Positions 45,811 to 55,824 of a DNA stretch of 64,000 nucleotides are shown piece by piece; the first letter of the stretch is position 1; each line of letters starts with the position of its first letter. The stretch is taken from NCBI GenBank assembly GCA_900473205.1, contig UCLB01000029.1, forward strand, positions 56,243 to 120,242, read 5' to 3'. This stretch comes from Hyphomicrobiales bacterium. Lineage in GTDB: Bacteria > Pseudomonadota > Alphaproteobacteria > Rhizobiales > Rhizobiaceae. Position numbers and translations under genes: made by a program. Below the pieces are notes generated by a model. The model had not been told where the DNA came from. It searched no databases and saw only the letters and a list, made by a program, of their open reading frames with translations.

Positions 45811-46791
45811 TTGGACAGGAATAACAGCAAGTCAAATGAGGTTGGTGAAAACCGGGGACGTATGGCTGCGACGCCTGGCGAAATCACATCTCTCGGTTAT
45901 CGGGACGTGTTCTGGCGCGTCTTTTCCGGATTTACGGAAGATCGCGTCACGTTGGTTGCAGCTGGCGTGACCTATTACCTTTTGCTGGCTCTGTTCCCTG
46001 CTTTGGCTGCCCTGGTTTCGCTCTACGGGGTCTTTTCCGACCCTCTGACCATCGCGAAACATATTGCATTTCTATCCACGACGCTGCCTCCAGGTGGCTT
46101 TGATATCATCGTTTCCCAGCTCGATGCATTGTCACAACAGAAGAATTCCACTTTGAGTTTTGGCGTGATTACCGGCTTCATGGTGGCTCTATGGAGCGCA
46201 AATAACGGCATCAAGGCACTCTTTGAAGCGATGAACGTTGCCTATGGTGAGAAAGAGAAGCGCGGTATCATCCGGCTCAATCTGAATTCGCTGGGTTTTA
46301 CTTTTGGCGCTTTGGTCGTTGCCATAGCGTTGATTATAACAATTGGTGTTGTGCCAGCCATTCTTGGTTACCTTTGGCTCGACCAGTGGACCGAATTTCT
46401 GGCCAAGATCGCCCGTTGGCCTTTTCTGCTTCTAATTGTCGGGTGTGGAATTACAATGATGTACCGCTACGGGCCGAGCCGCGAAGCTGCCAAGCTGCGC
46501 TGGATCACATGGGGTGCAACGTTATCGACCCTTCTCTGGCTGGCTGCATCATTCTTTTTCTCACTCTATCTTGAAAACTTTGCCGACTATAACGCGACGT
46601 ATGGCACCCTTGGTGCTCTGATCGGTTTAATGGTCTGGACCTGGATATCGGTCATCATTCTGATCTTGGGCGCAGAGCTCAATGCCGAACTCGAACATCA
46701 AACAACTATCGATTCTACTACTGGCAAGCCAGTGCCAATGGGGGAACGGGGAGCCTATGTCGCGGACACCATCGGTGAGCAATCGAGCTGA
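45811..46791 (+). CDS. YihY/BrkB-family inner-membrane protein
   Basis: The product is 326 residues from TTG 45811, or 309 from ATG 45862. It has six predicted membrane helices and the family sequences LVAAGVTYYLLLALFPALAAL and YGPSREAAKLRWITWGA near the fourth loop, then SLYLENFADYNATYGTLGAL. BrkB/YihY proteins are envelope proteins with no proven transport activity. Members in Rhizobiales often occur with stress genes. The ATG is the more conventional start; I keep the longer frame because it is open. Confidence 0.9.
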   Translation: MDRNNSKSNEVGENRGRMAATPGEITSLGYRDVFWRVFSGFTEDRVTLVAAGVTYYLLLALFPALAALVSLYGVFSDPLTIAKHIAFLSTTLPPGGFDIIVSQLDALSQQKNSTLSFGVITGFMVALWSANNGIKALFEAMNVAYGEKEKRGIIRLNLNSLGFTFGALVVAIALIITIGVVPAILGYLWLDQWTEFLAKIARWPFLLLIVGCGITMMYRYGPSREAAKLRWITWGATLSTLLWLAASFFFSLYLENFADYNATYGTLGALIGLMVWTWISVIILILGAELNAELEHQTTIDSTTGKPVPMGERGAYVADTIGEQSS

Positions 46792-46853
46792 CCTGCCTTT
46801 CATGATGTCCTTCAGTCCGGATTAAAGCCCGGCCATCTTGGATTTTCGCGAAA

Positions 46854-47816
46854 TCATTGACCGGCTGGTGTTGAGAGATGGGCAACGGGGCCATGTTCAT
46901 CGAACACTCGGGTCAGCCCGTTCTGATGGCGAATGATGTTGACCAAGGATCGCAGGCCCGGATGGCCATGGCGGCGACTGTCGTAATAGACATGGAATGG
47001 TTCGCCCGGAGAGGCATGGTCTGCCAAAACAACCTTCAAGTCGCCGTCCCTGATCTGATCTGCAATTCTGGCCTCCAACAAATAGGCTAAGCCGAGGCCA
47101 GCCTTTGCTGCCTTTATAGTGGTGGCCGTGTCGTTGATGGTGATCGAACCTGGCACCCGCAGCCTGATATTCCTGGTCCCATCAGATAGCTCCCATTTAT
47201 ATGCAGAATTATCTCCAAGGAGGAGTTGGAGGCAATTATGTTGAGCCAGGTCGTTGATAGAGTTCGGTGTGCCGTGGGCCTCAAGATATGCAGGCGATCC
47301 CGCGACCACCCAGCGTTGTGGGCCCGATAGGGCCAAGGCAACCATATCCTCCGGGACGTTATGGCCATAGCGAAAGCCCGCATCATAACCCTCAGCGACA
47401 ATATCGATCGGACGATCCTCCACGACGACAGTAATCCTGACATCTGGGCATATGCGTGCGAACTCTGGCAGCGCAGGAGCGATCAGCAAATGGGCCGCAT
47501 CAGCGAAGGCATTGATGCGAAGCTCGCCAAACCTTGCCGCGCCAGGGACGTTGAGCGAGTGCAGTGCTGCGCCGATGACGTCAAATCCTTCAGTCAGTCT
47601 GGAAGCGAGTTCCACCCCCAGGTCCGTCGGTGCCACGGCCCGACTTGTTCTGTTGAGAAGTTTTGCTCCAAGACGACTTTCCAGCCGCCGCATCGCATGG
47701 CTGGCTGCCGAAGGGGTTACCCCAAGTTCGATGGCTGCCGATTTGAAGCTCTGCCGCCGCACGATGGTCGTGAAAAGTCTCAAATCCGCCAAGTCGACGC
47801 GCTCGAAGAAATCCAT
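46854..47816 (-). CDS. LysR-family transcriptional regulator
   Basis: The 320-residue protein has the N-terminal winged helix (LRLFTTIVRRQSFKSAAIE, then SHAMRRLESRLGAKLLNR) and a LysR effector-binding domain. It is divergent, with a 107-base gap, from the SDR and aldo/keto reductase genes, which it most likely regulates. The dyad TGAAC-GAA-GTTCA in the gap (47841-47853) is a candidate binding site. Confidence 0.92.
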   Translation of the reverse strand: MDFFERVDLADLRLFTTIVRRQSFKSAAIELGVTPSAASHAMRRLESRLGAKLLNRTSRAVAPTDLGVELASRLTEGFDVIGAALHSLNVPGAARFGELRINAFADAAHLLIAPALPEFARICPDVRITVVVEDRPIDIVAEGYDAGFRYGHNVPEDMVALALSGPQRWVVAGSPAYLEAHGTPNSINDLAQHNCLQLLLGDNSAYKWELSDGTRNIRLRVPGSITINDTATTIKAAKAGLGLAYLLEARIADQIRDGDLKVVLADHASPGEPFHVYYDSRRHGHPGLRSLVNIIRHQNGLTRVFDEHGPVAHLSTPAGQ

Positions 47817-47840
47817 GATGTTTATTTTTCATCGTAAGAG

Positions 47841-47853
47841 TGAACGAAGTTCA
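47841..47853. promoter_or_regulatory. Candidate LysR operator
   Basis: A perfect dyad TGAAC-GAA-GTTCA lies 25 bases before the LysR start and 71 bases before the SDR start. Confidence 0.45.
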
Positions 47854-47923
47854 TCATAAAGCATGAGGCTTTGGAGTGGGCAATTGCTATGACAGTGCCC
47901 GAGGGCTTTGAGGAGGAAGTAAA

Positions 47924-48695
47924 ATGTTCGACGGGTTTGTTTTTTGCGACCTCAAGGGCAAGCGTGTTCTTGTGACGGGTGGCTCAACGGGAATTGGCGC
48001 TGCGATTGTATCGGCGTTCGCGGAGCAAGGCGCTCGGGTCGCCATTCACTTTAACGAAAGCCACGATGCCGCCGCTGCGCTTCAGGGCAAGCATTCCGAA
48101 AACACAGTGCTGGTTTGTGGGGACCTTGGCGCGCCGGGGGGTCGGCGCACAGGTGGTGGACGAAGCCTCCCGTCTTCTGGGCGGGCTCGACGGCATCATC
48201 AACAATGCTGGCGGCATGTTGGGAAGAGTGCAGACCACGGAAGTCAGTGCTGAGCATTTCGACCGTGTTTTGGACCTCAATGCGAAGTCACTCTGGGAGG
48301 CAAGCGTCGCGGCTCATCGACATCTCGTTGCGTCCGGCGGTGGGTTCATTATCAACACGACGTCAATCGCGGCCAGAAATGGTGGCGGTGGCGGCGCTGT
48401 CCTTTACGCAGCGGCAAAGGCTTTCGTCAGCAGTTTGACCCGAGGCCAAGCCAAGGAATTCGTCAAGGAGAGAATACGTGTGAATGCGGTCGCCCCCGGC
48501 CTGATACAGACGCCATTTCACGATCGGTATACGTCTCCGGAAATCATGGCTGCCCAGCGAATGACCATTCCCATGGGACGGGAAGGGACGCCGCAGGAGT
48601 GCGTTGGAGCATTCCTCTTCCTCGCCTCAGAGGCTATGTCCGGATACATCACCGGGCAGGTCATTGAAGTCAACGGCGGGCAATTGATGCCATAA
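47924..48695 (+). pseudogene. SDR oxidoreductase interrupted by a +1 frameshift in a G run
   Basis: Two frames together make one classical SDR. The first gives GKRVLVTGGSTGIGAAIVSAF through to VLVCGDLGAPG. The second gives GAQVVDEASRLLGG, INNAGGMLG, the YAAAK catalytic pair and the C-terminal GYITGQVIEVNGG. The break lies in six consecutive G at 48136-48141; five G would restore the full protein of about 256 residues. It may be a real loss of function, a phase-variable tract or a sequencing error. GGAGG precedes ATG 47924. The aldo/keto reductase gene follows 11 bases after the stop. Confidence 0.8.
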
Positions 48696-48706
48696 GGAGA
48701 TAAGAC

Positions 48707-49693
48707 ATGAATTATAGAGAGTTTGGTAGAACGGGACGATCTGTCTCGGAAATCGGATTTGGTGCCTGGGCGATTGGCGGCTCATGGGGTGATGTGTCAG
48801 AGGCGGATGCTCAAGCGGCGCTTAACGCTGCCTTGGATGCAGGCACGACATTTATCGACACCGCCGATGTTTATGGCGATGGTCGATCCGAGAAGATCAT
48901 TGCTGATGTGTTGAAGGCGCGCGGTGGTGAACGGCCGTTTGTTGCCACCAAGGCAGGCCGCCGCCTGTCGCCGCACGTATCCGAGGGTTACAACAAGGAT
49001 AACCTGACCATCTTCGTCGAGAGGTCGCTCAAAAACCTCGCAAAGGATTGCCTCGACCTTGTTCAACTGCACTGCCCGCCAACGGAGGTGTATTATCGCC
49101 CTGACGTTTTCGAGGCAATGGAATCGCTGGTCAAGGCGGGGAAGATCCGAAACTACGGTGTTTCCGTCGAGAAGGTCGAAGAAGGCCTGAAAGCGATCGA
49201 ATATCCGGGCGTAGCCTCTGTCCAGATCATATACAACATCTTCAGGCAGCGCCCGGCCAATCTTTTCTTTAGTGAAGCCAAGCGCAAGGGTGTGGCTGTC
49301 ATCGTTCGTGTTCCGCTTGCATCCGGTTTGTTGACGGGGAAGATGAGTGCCCAGACGAATTTTGCGGCCGATGATCACAGGGCATTTAATCGCAATGGAG
49401 AGGCGTTCGACAAGGGTGAGACATTCTCCGGTGTCCCTTACGACGTGGCGCTACAGGTTATCGAAGATATCCGCAGGCTTGTTCCCGTTGACGTGACAAT
49501 GGCCCAGTTCGCTTTGCGCTGGATTCTCATGAATGAGGCTGTCAGCACGGTCATTCCAGGGGCCAAGAACGCCGATCAAGCTGATGGTAATGCTTCGGCA
49601 AGCGGTATCGAGGAAATCTCACCGTCCACGATGGAAGAACTCAAAGCCATCTACGAAAACCGCATTGCTCCTCACGTCCATCAGCTTTGGTAA
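48707..49693 (+). CDS. Aldo/keto reductase
   Basis: The 328-residue TIM-barrel enzyme opens with the family pattern MNYREFGRTGRSVSEIGFGA. Next comes FIDTADVYGDGRSE with the catalytic Asp and Tyr, then Lys in FVATKAG, and LDLVQLHCPP where the catalytic His is expected. Typical activity is NADPH-dependent reduction of aldehydes, ketones or sugars. AAGGAG lies before ATG 48707. It is the second gene of the operon divergent from the LysR regulator. Confidence 0.92.
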   Translation: MNYREFGRTGRSVSEIGFGAWAIGGSWGDVSEADAQAALNAALDAGTTFIDTADVYGDGRSEKIIADVLKARGGERPFVATKAGRRLSPHVSEGYNKDNLTIFVERSLKNLAKDCLDLVQLHCPPTEVYYRPDVFEAMESLVKAGKIRNYGVSVEKVEEGLKAIEYPGVASVQIIYNIFRQRPANLFFSEAKRKGVAVIVRVPLASGLLTGKMSAQTNFAADDHRAFNRNGEAFDKGETFSGVPYDVALQVIEDIRRLVPVDVTMAQFALRWILMNEAVSTVIPGAKNADQADGNASASGIEEISPSTMEELKAIYENRIAPHVHQLW

Positions 49694-50083
49694 GCAGTTT
49701 TTTGGTGCGTTGGCGTTATGCCGGCCAGAACTAGACCCCTTCGATGTGCCCGTCCCGGCGCATCGAACATTATACGTTGAAACGACAGGCCGCTCCATTC
49801 ATTCCGCGGTTCAGAAGATCCGTAGCAATAGGTTTTGAGAACTTATCGCTAAAGGTGTGTATCGGCAAAGCGATTGACCCTGCCATGGGCGCTGAAGGGT
49901 GACCGTAGCCGGACAGCGAAAAATCAATATGCTTCATCATCTTGCTTTATGTTATCTGGAGGTATCCTTCCGTGCCGATAGGGGTCAAACTTGAAGCGGG
50001 ATGACATGTGCTCGCATTTCGCAGGCTCTTCTACGTGGGGCCTTAACCATTTTGTGGAAGCGGAAACAAAGGTAAGATGTCAG
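49694..50083. other. Intergenic region without visible features
   Basis: About 390 bases contain only short frames that are shadows or lack starts. No hairpin, repeat or RNA gene was seen. Confidence 0.4.
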
Positions 50084-50632
50084 ATGGATATTATGGAGAC
50101 ACCCCGCCTCGTCTTGAGGAATTTCCAACAGGAAGATGGCGCTGGTTAGTTTGCTTATCTGAATAAGCCGGTTGCCAGTTGTTTTCTGTCTCTAAAACTT
50201 GCCACTTTAGACGACGCCCGAGCCGAGGCATCGAAGCGGAGTGGGAGCGACGAATAAATTGCTGTTTGCACGAGGGATACGGAAACGCTTATCGGCGATC
50301 TTTTTGCTACGCCTGAAGACGATACGTACTCCGTCGGGTGGAACTTCAATCCGCAATACGGTGGCGCTGGTTTCGCAACTGAAGCAGCGATTGCGTTGTT
50401 TAGATTTCTCTTCATGATAAAGGATGCGCGCAGGCTCTATGCCTACGTGGAGGACTACAACATCTCGTCGCAGCGCTTGTGCGAACGAATGGGAATGCGC
50501 CATGAAGGAATATTCAAGGAATTCGTCTCGTTTAAAAAGAGAGATGATGGCTCTCCGATCTACGAGAACACGATGCAATATGCTATCCTGCGATGGGAAT
50601 GGGAAACGGCAGTGAGGTCTATTGATCCATGA
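50084..50632 (+). pseudogene. GNAT-family N-acetyltransferase with two in-frame stops
   Basis: One continuous frame encodes METPRLVLRNFQQEDGAG, then TAG (50147-50149), FAYLNKPVASC through KRSGSDE, then TAA (50255-50257). It continues as IAVCTRDTETLIGDLFA, the acetyl-CoA loop region QYGGAGFATEAAIALF and YVEDYNISSQRLCERMGMR. This is the RimJ/RimL-like GNAT pattern. There is no frameshift, only the two nonsense codons, so the gene appears recently inactivated. Confidence 0.85.
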
Positions 50633-50962
50633 ATGAGCAAAGGGCGATTTAGCGATTGCAATAATGGTGTCTTGTCTGCAGCGTTTTCGTCAGTCCGCCC
50701 GAGCAAATCTTCAGCCGGTATCATAAACGCTTCCGATCCTACCAGCAGGTTAACCCACGACGTGGCAAAGGTAGGATCAATCTCCATTGTCCTGAAACTG
50801 ATAGATGACGAACTAACCAATCCCAATATGGCGTGCGATGTTTGTTTCAGCTCTATCCGCCCGCCATAGGTTGATATACTTTTTAGAGCTTATAGTCTTC
50901 CCCTCACCCCATCCGAGTTTCGCAACACCCCAAGCCGCGCCAATTGTTTGACCGCTTTGATT
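50633..50962. other. Intergenic region without a supported gene
   Basis: Short frames exist on both strands but none shows a domain or a good start. Nothing else was found. Confidence 0.4.
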
Positions 50963-53158
50963 TCAAACTCCCACCGAAATGCGTTTCGAAGCAGTTGTTA
51001 GATAGAGACGTGTGAAGTCGACCGCCTTCACAGGACGCCCGTAGAGATAGCCCTGGCCTTCGTCGCACGCATAGTGCTGCATCAGGTGTTCCTGTTCGAG
51101 TGTCTCAATGCCCTCAGCAATCACTTCGAGGTCAAATCCCGCTGCAAGTTTGGCGACCGCTTCAACGATTGCCTCATCTTTCTTGTTGCGCTCGCTGCCG
51201 CTAACAAACGATCGATCGATCTTTAGCCGGGTGACCGGATAGTCCTTCAAAAGGCTGAGCGATGCGAAGCCCGTTCCGAAATCATCGAATGCAATTCCCA
51301 CGCCAAGCGAGCGAAGGTAATGTAGGGGCTCCATAATTCGCTGTTCATTTCGCAGAATGATGTTTTCAGTTATTTCCAATTCCAGCGCCGTTGCCGGTAA
51401 ATGGCTGTCCGCAAGCGCTGCCTCGACGGATTTCGCAAAATCCCGGGTTCTGAATTGTGCTGCAAACAGATTGACGCCGATCCTGAAATGCTGGCAACCG
51501 GCCTGCCGCCAGTGCGCTGCCTGCGCACATGCCGTGCGCAATATCCACTCGCCCACGGGAACAGCAAGAAGGCTTGCTTCCAGTACAGGCAAAAAGGCGG
51601 CAGGCGAGACAACACCAAGCTGTGGATGGTTCCATCTTATCAGCGCTTCTGCCCCGGATAGGCTGCCATCGCTAAGTTTGATCTGAGGTTGGTAATAGAG
51701 TTCAAACTCCTGATTTTCCCAGGCTTGGCGGATCGAGGAACTCATGGCCCCTTTCTTCAAAGCCGTTTGGCGAAGCTCAGGTGTGAATATGCGCACGAGG
51801 TGGCGACCGTCTGCCTTGGCCTGATACAGGGCCAAATCTGCGTTCCCCAGCATCCGCTCACTGTCGTCTTCCGGCCCCGATTTCAGAGAAATGCCGATAC
51901 TGGCCCCGATGTGGATGGGCTCGTTCTCAAATTCAATCGGTTCCTCGATAACGGAGATGAGGGTCGAAGCAAGCTGACTGGTTTTTATCGGGTCGACCGT
52001 TTCCGACATCACGATGACGAACTCATCCCCACCCAGCCGGGCCACCATATGGTGGTCAGGAACGCTTTCTCTCAGACGGCGTGCAACAATCTTGAGGACA
52101 AAATCCCCCGCAGAATGCCCCAGCGTATCGTTCACGTCCTTGAAGCCGTCCAGATCAAGAAGGAGGAGCGCCAAAGGCTCATCGTCTTTGCAGGCCTGAC
52201 GAATACGTCGCTTCAAACTCGACCTGTTTGCAAGGCCGGTCAGATCGTCGTATTCCGCAGCATGTTTCAGCTGTTTAATAGCTTCCAGACGGCTGGTTAT
52301 ATCCCGGATAATGGCCCCGAATTGTGGCTCGCCCGCCTCGTTCCATTGGGAAAGAGAGAGCTCTATCGGAACTTCGGAGCCGTCACGACGCTTCGCCGTC
52401 AAATTGATGGAGGTTCCTATGATGCGAGCGGGACCGCCGGACGCCACTCTGGCGAGGCCCGCCCCGTGCCTGGCACGCATCGCGTCCGGCATGATGATGT
52501 CCAGAGGTTTCCCTAGCGCTTCTTCCTTGGAATACCCAAAAATCTCTTCTGCGGAAGCATTCCACGACGTGATCTGGTTTTTGCCGTTTGCGCAGATGAT
52601 GGCGTCTGGCGATGTGGATGTGATGTTGATGAATTTGTTACGGCTGGTCTCGTTTTCCCGTTCTAACCGGCGTAATTCCATTCTTTCAAGGACCATGGCT
52701 GCCAGATCCTGAAGGGCTCGCTGGTCACGATCCGAGAACGTCATCCTCGGTTTCGGATCGATCAAACATAGACTTCCAAGCGCATGTCCTTCAGCCGTGA
52801 TCAGTGGGGCGCCAGCATAAAAACGAATGTTCGGGTAGCCTGTAACCAACGCATTCGTTCGGAAGCGCTCATCTTTGGATGCATCTGGTATGACAAATAC
52901 TCTGGATTCCATGAGCGCGAAGGTACAAAACGAAACATCTCGTCCGGTTTCGCACACATCCAGGCCGATACGAGCTTTAAAAAATTGCCGATCACGATGC
53001 ACCAGAGAAATCAAAACGGTCGGGACATCGAAGATTCGTGACGCCATCTGTATGATATGGTCGTATTCCCGCTCGGGCTTCGTATCCATCACCGCGAAGC
53101 TATCCAGAACCTCGATTCGTTTTTCGTCATCATTGGGAATCGGGTAAAGGCTCATCAT
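50963..53158 (-). CDS. GAF-PAS-GGDEF-EAL cyclic-di-GMP signalling protein
   Basis: A soluble 731-residue protein with a GAF domain (about 20-165), a PAS domain (about 175-295), GGDEF (about 305-460) and EAL (about 480-725). The diguanylate cyclase motif RLGGDEFVI is intact. The phosphodiesterase motif reads EALIRW, with DDFGTGFASLS and the later EGIE, so both activities could be present. The GAF type (FCTFALMESRVFVIPDA) is the one common before light or redox sensing modules, but no chromophore cysteine is evident. It stands alone on the minus strand. Confidence 0.93.
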   Translation of the reverse strand: MMSLYPIPNDDEKRIEVLDSFAVMDTKPEREYDHIIQMASRIFDVPTVLISLVHRDRQFFKARIGLDVCETGRDVSFCTFALMESRVFVIPDASKDERFRTNALVTGYPNIRFYAGAPLITAEGHALGSLCLIDPKPRMTFSDRDQRALQDLAAMVLERMELRRLERENETSRNKFINITSTSPDAIICANGKNQITSWNASAEEIFGYSKEEALGKPLDIIMPDAMRARHGAGLARVASGGPARIIGTSINLTAKRRDGSEVPIELSLSQWNEAGEPQFGAIIRDITSRLEAIKQLKHAAEYDDLTGLANRSSLKRRIRQACKDDEPLALLLLDLDGFKDVNDTLGHSAGDFVLKIVARRLRESVPDHHMVARLGGDEFVIVMSETVDPIKTSQLASTLISVIEEPIEFENEPIHIGASIGISLKSGPEDDSERMLGNADLALYQAKADGRHLVRIFTPELRQTALKKGAMSSSIRQAWENQEFELYYQPQIKLSDGSLSGAEALIRWNHPQLGVVSPAAFLPVLEASLLAVPVGEWILRTACAQAAHWRQAGCQHFRIGVNLFAAQFRTRDFAKSVEAALADSHLPATALELEITENIILRNEQRIMEPLHYLRSLGVGIAFDDFGTGFASLSLLKDYPVTRLKIDRSFVSGSERNKKDEAIVEAVAKLAAGFDLEVIAEGIETLEQEHLMQHYACDEGQGYLYGRPVKAVDFTRLYLTTASKRISVGV

Positions 53159-53334
53159 AATCGCTCGCTGGATTTATATCACGAATGAGCAAAAGCGAAA
53201 AAGCTTAATGCAGAGTGATTCCGAGACGAGAATTTTGGCCAGCACATCAAACCATGCGAATAGCCTTTATGAGATCTAAATAATTTTTTGTGGTTCTAAC
53301 TAAACTACAAAAGGACAGCGGCATAAACAGAAAT

Positions 53335-53356
53335 GGGCGGCCCATCTCGGCCGCCC
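53335..53356. terminator. Terminator downstream of the PAS chemoreceptor gene
   Basis: GGGCGGCC-CATCTC-GGCCGCCC forms a perfect 8-bp stem, 79 bases past the minus-strand stop at 53436. On the plus strand it is followed by AAAATCT, and on the minus strand by ATTTCTGTTT. Confidence 0.65.
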
Positions 53357-53435
53357 AAAATCTAAGCTATTCGTTCATTGTAGCCATCGCAGTGTCCGAT
53401 CATCTTCGCAAGTGGACATTTTATCTGCTATTTTC

Positions 53436-55253
53436 CTAAAACTCTTCCCAGCTTGCTTGTGCCGCCGCGGTAGCTGAAGCACTCGCCGTTCGACGAGGAG
53501 CCACAGCTGCGGATGTGCGTTGCGCTGCCAAGTGGTAACCGGCCGATGGTGCGCTTTTTGTCGTTGGCTGCCGCTTGATCTCGACAGGCTTTGTCGTTTG
53601 CGATTGTTTCACAGCTTCAAAACGGAACTGATCGAGCAATTCAAACAGCGCGGCAGCTTCGTTGGCTAGTTCGTGGCTGGCCGCTGTTTGTTCTTCCACC
53701 ATGGCAGCATTCTGCTGCGTGCCTTGGTCAACTAAATTGATGGCCCGGTTGATTTCACTTAGTGCAGTCGACTGCTCACGGGAGGCCTCCACGATCGCTG
53801 TAATATCGCCATTGATGTTCTCGACGTGTGACGCGATCTCCTGCAGAGCCGTACCGGCTTTCGTCACTAGCGTTACGCCGTTGCTGACATACGAGCCGGA
53901 AGCGGTAATGAGAGCCTTGATCTCTTTCGCCGCAGTCGCGGAGCGCTGCGCAAGCTCACGCACCTCTTGAGCAACCACTGCAAAACCTTTGCCAGCCTCA
54001 CCGGCGCGCGCCGCTTCAACGCCGGCATTCAGTGCCAGCAAATTCGTTTGAAACGCGATTTCATCGATCACGCCGATGATATTGGAAATTGCCTTCGACG
54101 ATGCGTCGATCTGATCCATGGCGCTGATCGCTTCACGAACGACATTGCCCGAATGATTGGCATGGTCCTTGGTGCGAGCAACAAGCCGGCCAGCGTCCTC
54201 AGCGCGCTGGCTGGAATCTTTGACCGTCGTCGTTATCTGTTCCAGAGCAGCAGCAGTTTCTTCCACGGAGGCTGCCTGTTGTTCTGTGCGCTTTGCCAGA
54301 TCGTCGGCAGAAATACGAATTTCATTAGAGCCAGCGGTGATCGCCTGGGCATTCTCGGCAACCGCAGCGAGCGCGAGCTTTAGTTTCTGTGATGCCGAAT
54401 TGAAGTCCTTTCTGAGCCTCTCCAGGGAGGGGATAAATGGTTGCTCGATCTGCTGGGAGAGATCTCCGTCCGCAAGCCTTGTTAATCCCAGCGCCAGCTG
54501 CTCGACATTTTGAACGCGACCCGTGATGTCGGTGGCAAACTTGACGACTTTGATGATCTTTCCGTTTGGATCGAAGACCGGATTATAAGACGCCTGGATA
54601 TGGACATGACGTCCACCTTTGCCAATGCGCAGAAATTCGTCCGCGACGAACTCACCCATACGCAATCGGGTCCAAAATTCCAGATATCGTTGGGAGTTTG
54701 CGTCCGTAGGCTCCACAAACATGCGGTGGTGTTGACCGACTATCTCGTCTAGCGAATATCCCAGCGCCTTCAAGAAGTTTTCGTTGGCGGCGAGAATCTT
54801 GCCCTCGGGCGTAAACTCGATTGTCGCCTGTGCGCGCGAAACTGCTGCAAGCTTTGCCCCGCTATCAAGGCCATTCATCTTGGTCTGCGTAATATCGTTT
54901 GCGAATTTGATGATCTTGAGGACTTTGCCACTGCTGCTTTTGACAGGGTTGTAATTGCCTCGGATCCAAATCTCGTCGCCGTTCTTCGCTATGCGCTTGA
55001 ACTCGCTGCATTCAAAGGTACCACCCTGAAGTTTTCGCCAGAATGCTGTGTATTCAGAGGAGCTAGCATAATCTTTCTCAACGAAGGTACGATGATGCTG
55101 TCCGACGATTTCTTTCTCGGAGTATCCCATCAGATCGCAGAAATTCTTATTCGCTCTGAGGATAGTGCCGTCCGTCTCAAATTCGATGATGGCGAAGGAG
55201 AGATCGAGTGCAGAGAGGACCTGATTGGAATCGGAAGCGAAAATATTCATCAT
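53436..55253 (-). CDS. Cytosolic PAS-PAS methyl-accepting chemotaxis protein with CheR/CheB-tether tail
   Basis: The 605-residue receptor has no membrane helix. Two PAS domains (about 10-125 and 130-245, each with IVGQHHR and a following DIT) precede a short HAMP-like linker and the signalling domain with [19 protein letters not shown]. The Ala/Ser/Thr-rich C-terminal linker ends in ASWEEF, which matches the xWxxF pentapeptide that tethers CheR and CheB. The double PAS unit resembles the Aer/McpB-type internal redox or energy sensors, and the ligand is probably a small cofactor or haem. The receptor at 43344 lacks the tether. Confidence 0.93.
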   Translation of the reverse strand: MMNIFASDSNQVLSALDLSFAIIEFETDGTILRANKNFCDLMGYSEKEIVGQHHRTFVEKDYASSSEYTAFWRKLQGGTFECSEFKRIAKNGDEIWIRGNYNPVKSSSGKVLKIIKFANDITQTKMNGLDSGAKLAAVSRAQATIEFTPEGKILAANENFLKALGYSLDEIVGQHHRMFVEPTDANSQRYLEFWTRLRMGEFVADEFLRIGKGGRHVHIQASYNPVFDPNGKIIKVVKFATDITGRVQNVEQLALGLTRLADGDLSQQIEQPFIPSLERLRKDFNSASQKLKLALAAVAENAQAITAGSNEIRISADDLAKRTEQQAASVEETAAALEQITTTVKDSSQRAEDAGRLVARTKDHANHSGNVVREAISAMDQIDASSKAISNIIGVIDEIAFQTNLLALNAGVEAARAGEAGKGFAVVAQEVRELAQRSATAAKEIKALITASGSYVSNGVTLVTKAGTALQEIASHVENINGDITAIVEASREQSTALSEINRAINLVDQGTQQNAAMVEEQTAASHELANEAAALFELLDQFRFEAVKQSQTTKPVEIKRQPTTKSAPSAGYHLAAQRTSAAVAPRRTASASATAAAQASWEEF

Positions 55254-55560
55254 AGCGCGCGCCTGAAGTGGAGTTAATTGCCCGCAAGATCATGCTATAA
55301 AATGATTAATATATATTACTAAATCAAAGATTGCGTCTTTATGAAAATACCAACCTTACGCTCAAATTGGCGTCGTAAACATCGCCGCGCAAGTGGCCTC
55401 TCTTAAATCAATAACTCAGCGCGTCGACGTAAGCTATGCGAGGGTCGCGGTGATTAACGCGCGTCGAGCGAACCGCCAAAAAGTTTTGACTATCACATTC
55501 TCTAGGCATCCACGCCAATGGCCAGGCTCACATCGATTTCCGGAGACCGTTTAGTTTAAG
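55254..55560. other. Promoter region of the PAS chemoreceptor plus an IS edge
   Basis: The first 100 bases are AT-rich and should hold the chemoreceptor promoter. From about 55538 the sequence TTTCCGGAGACCGTTTAG belongs to the end of an IS3-type element whose outer terminal repeat is missing. Confidence 0.4.
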
Positions 55561-55800
55561 TTATGCGACCATGGCTGGCGCGTCCAGCATAGCGTAATAT
55601 CGTTCTTCGGCCTCGGCTGGCGGTATGTTGCCGATGGGCTCCAGAAGGCGTCGGTGGTCGAACCAATCGACCCATTCCAAAGTGGCGAACTCCACAGCTT
55701 CGAAGTTTCGCCACGGTCCTCGTCGATGGAAGACCTCGGCCTTGTAAAGGCCGTTGATCGTTTCGGCGAGAGCGTTGTCGTAACTGTCGCCGACACTCCT
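55538..55800 (-). mobile_element. IS3-family element fragment (end of orfB)
   Basis: The minus frame, from about 55799 to the stop at 55561, reads SVGDSYDNALAETINGLYKAE, then VEFATLEWVDWFDHRRLLEP and IPPAEAEERYYAML. This is the C-terminal end of an IS3-group orfB, including its catalytic Glu. Everything upstream of this point is gone: the sequence changes abruptly at about 55799, next to the flavin reductase gene. Confidence 0.85.
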
Positions 55801-55824
55801 ACCGCATCGCTACCGAGGCCTGAG

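Noticed and set aside
51689..52516. A 275-codon plus-strand ORF inside the GGDEF-EAL gene
   Set aside because: Antisense shadow of the conserved GGDEF and PAS regions.
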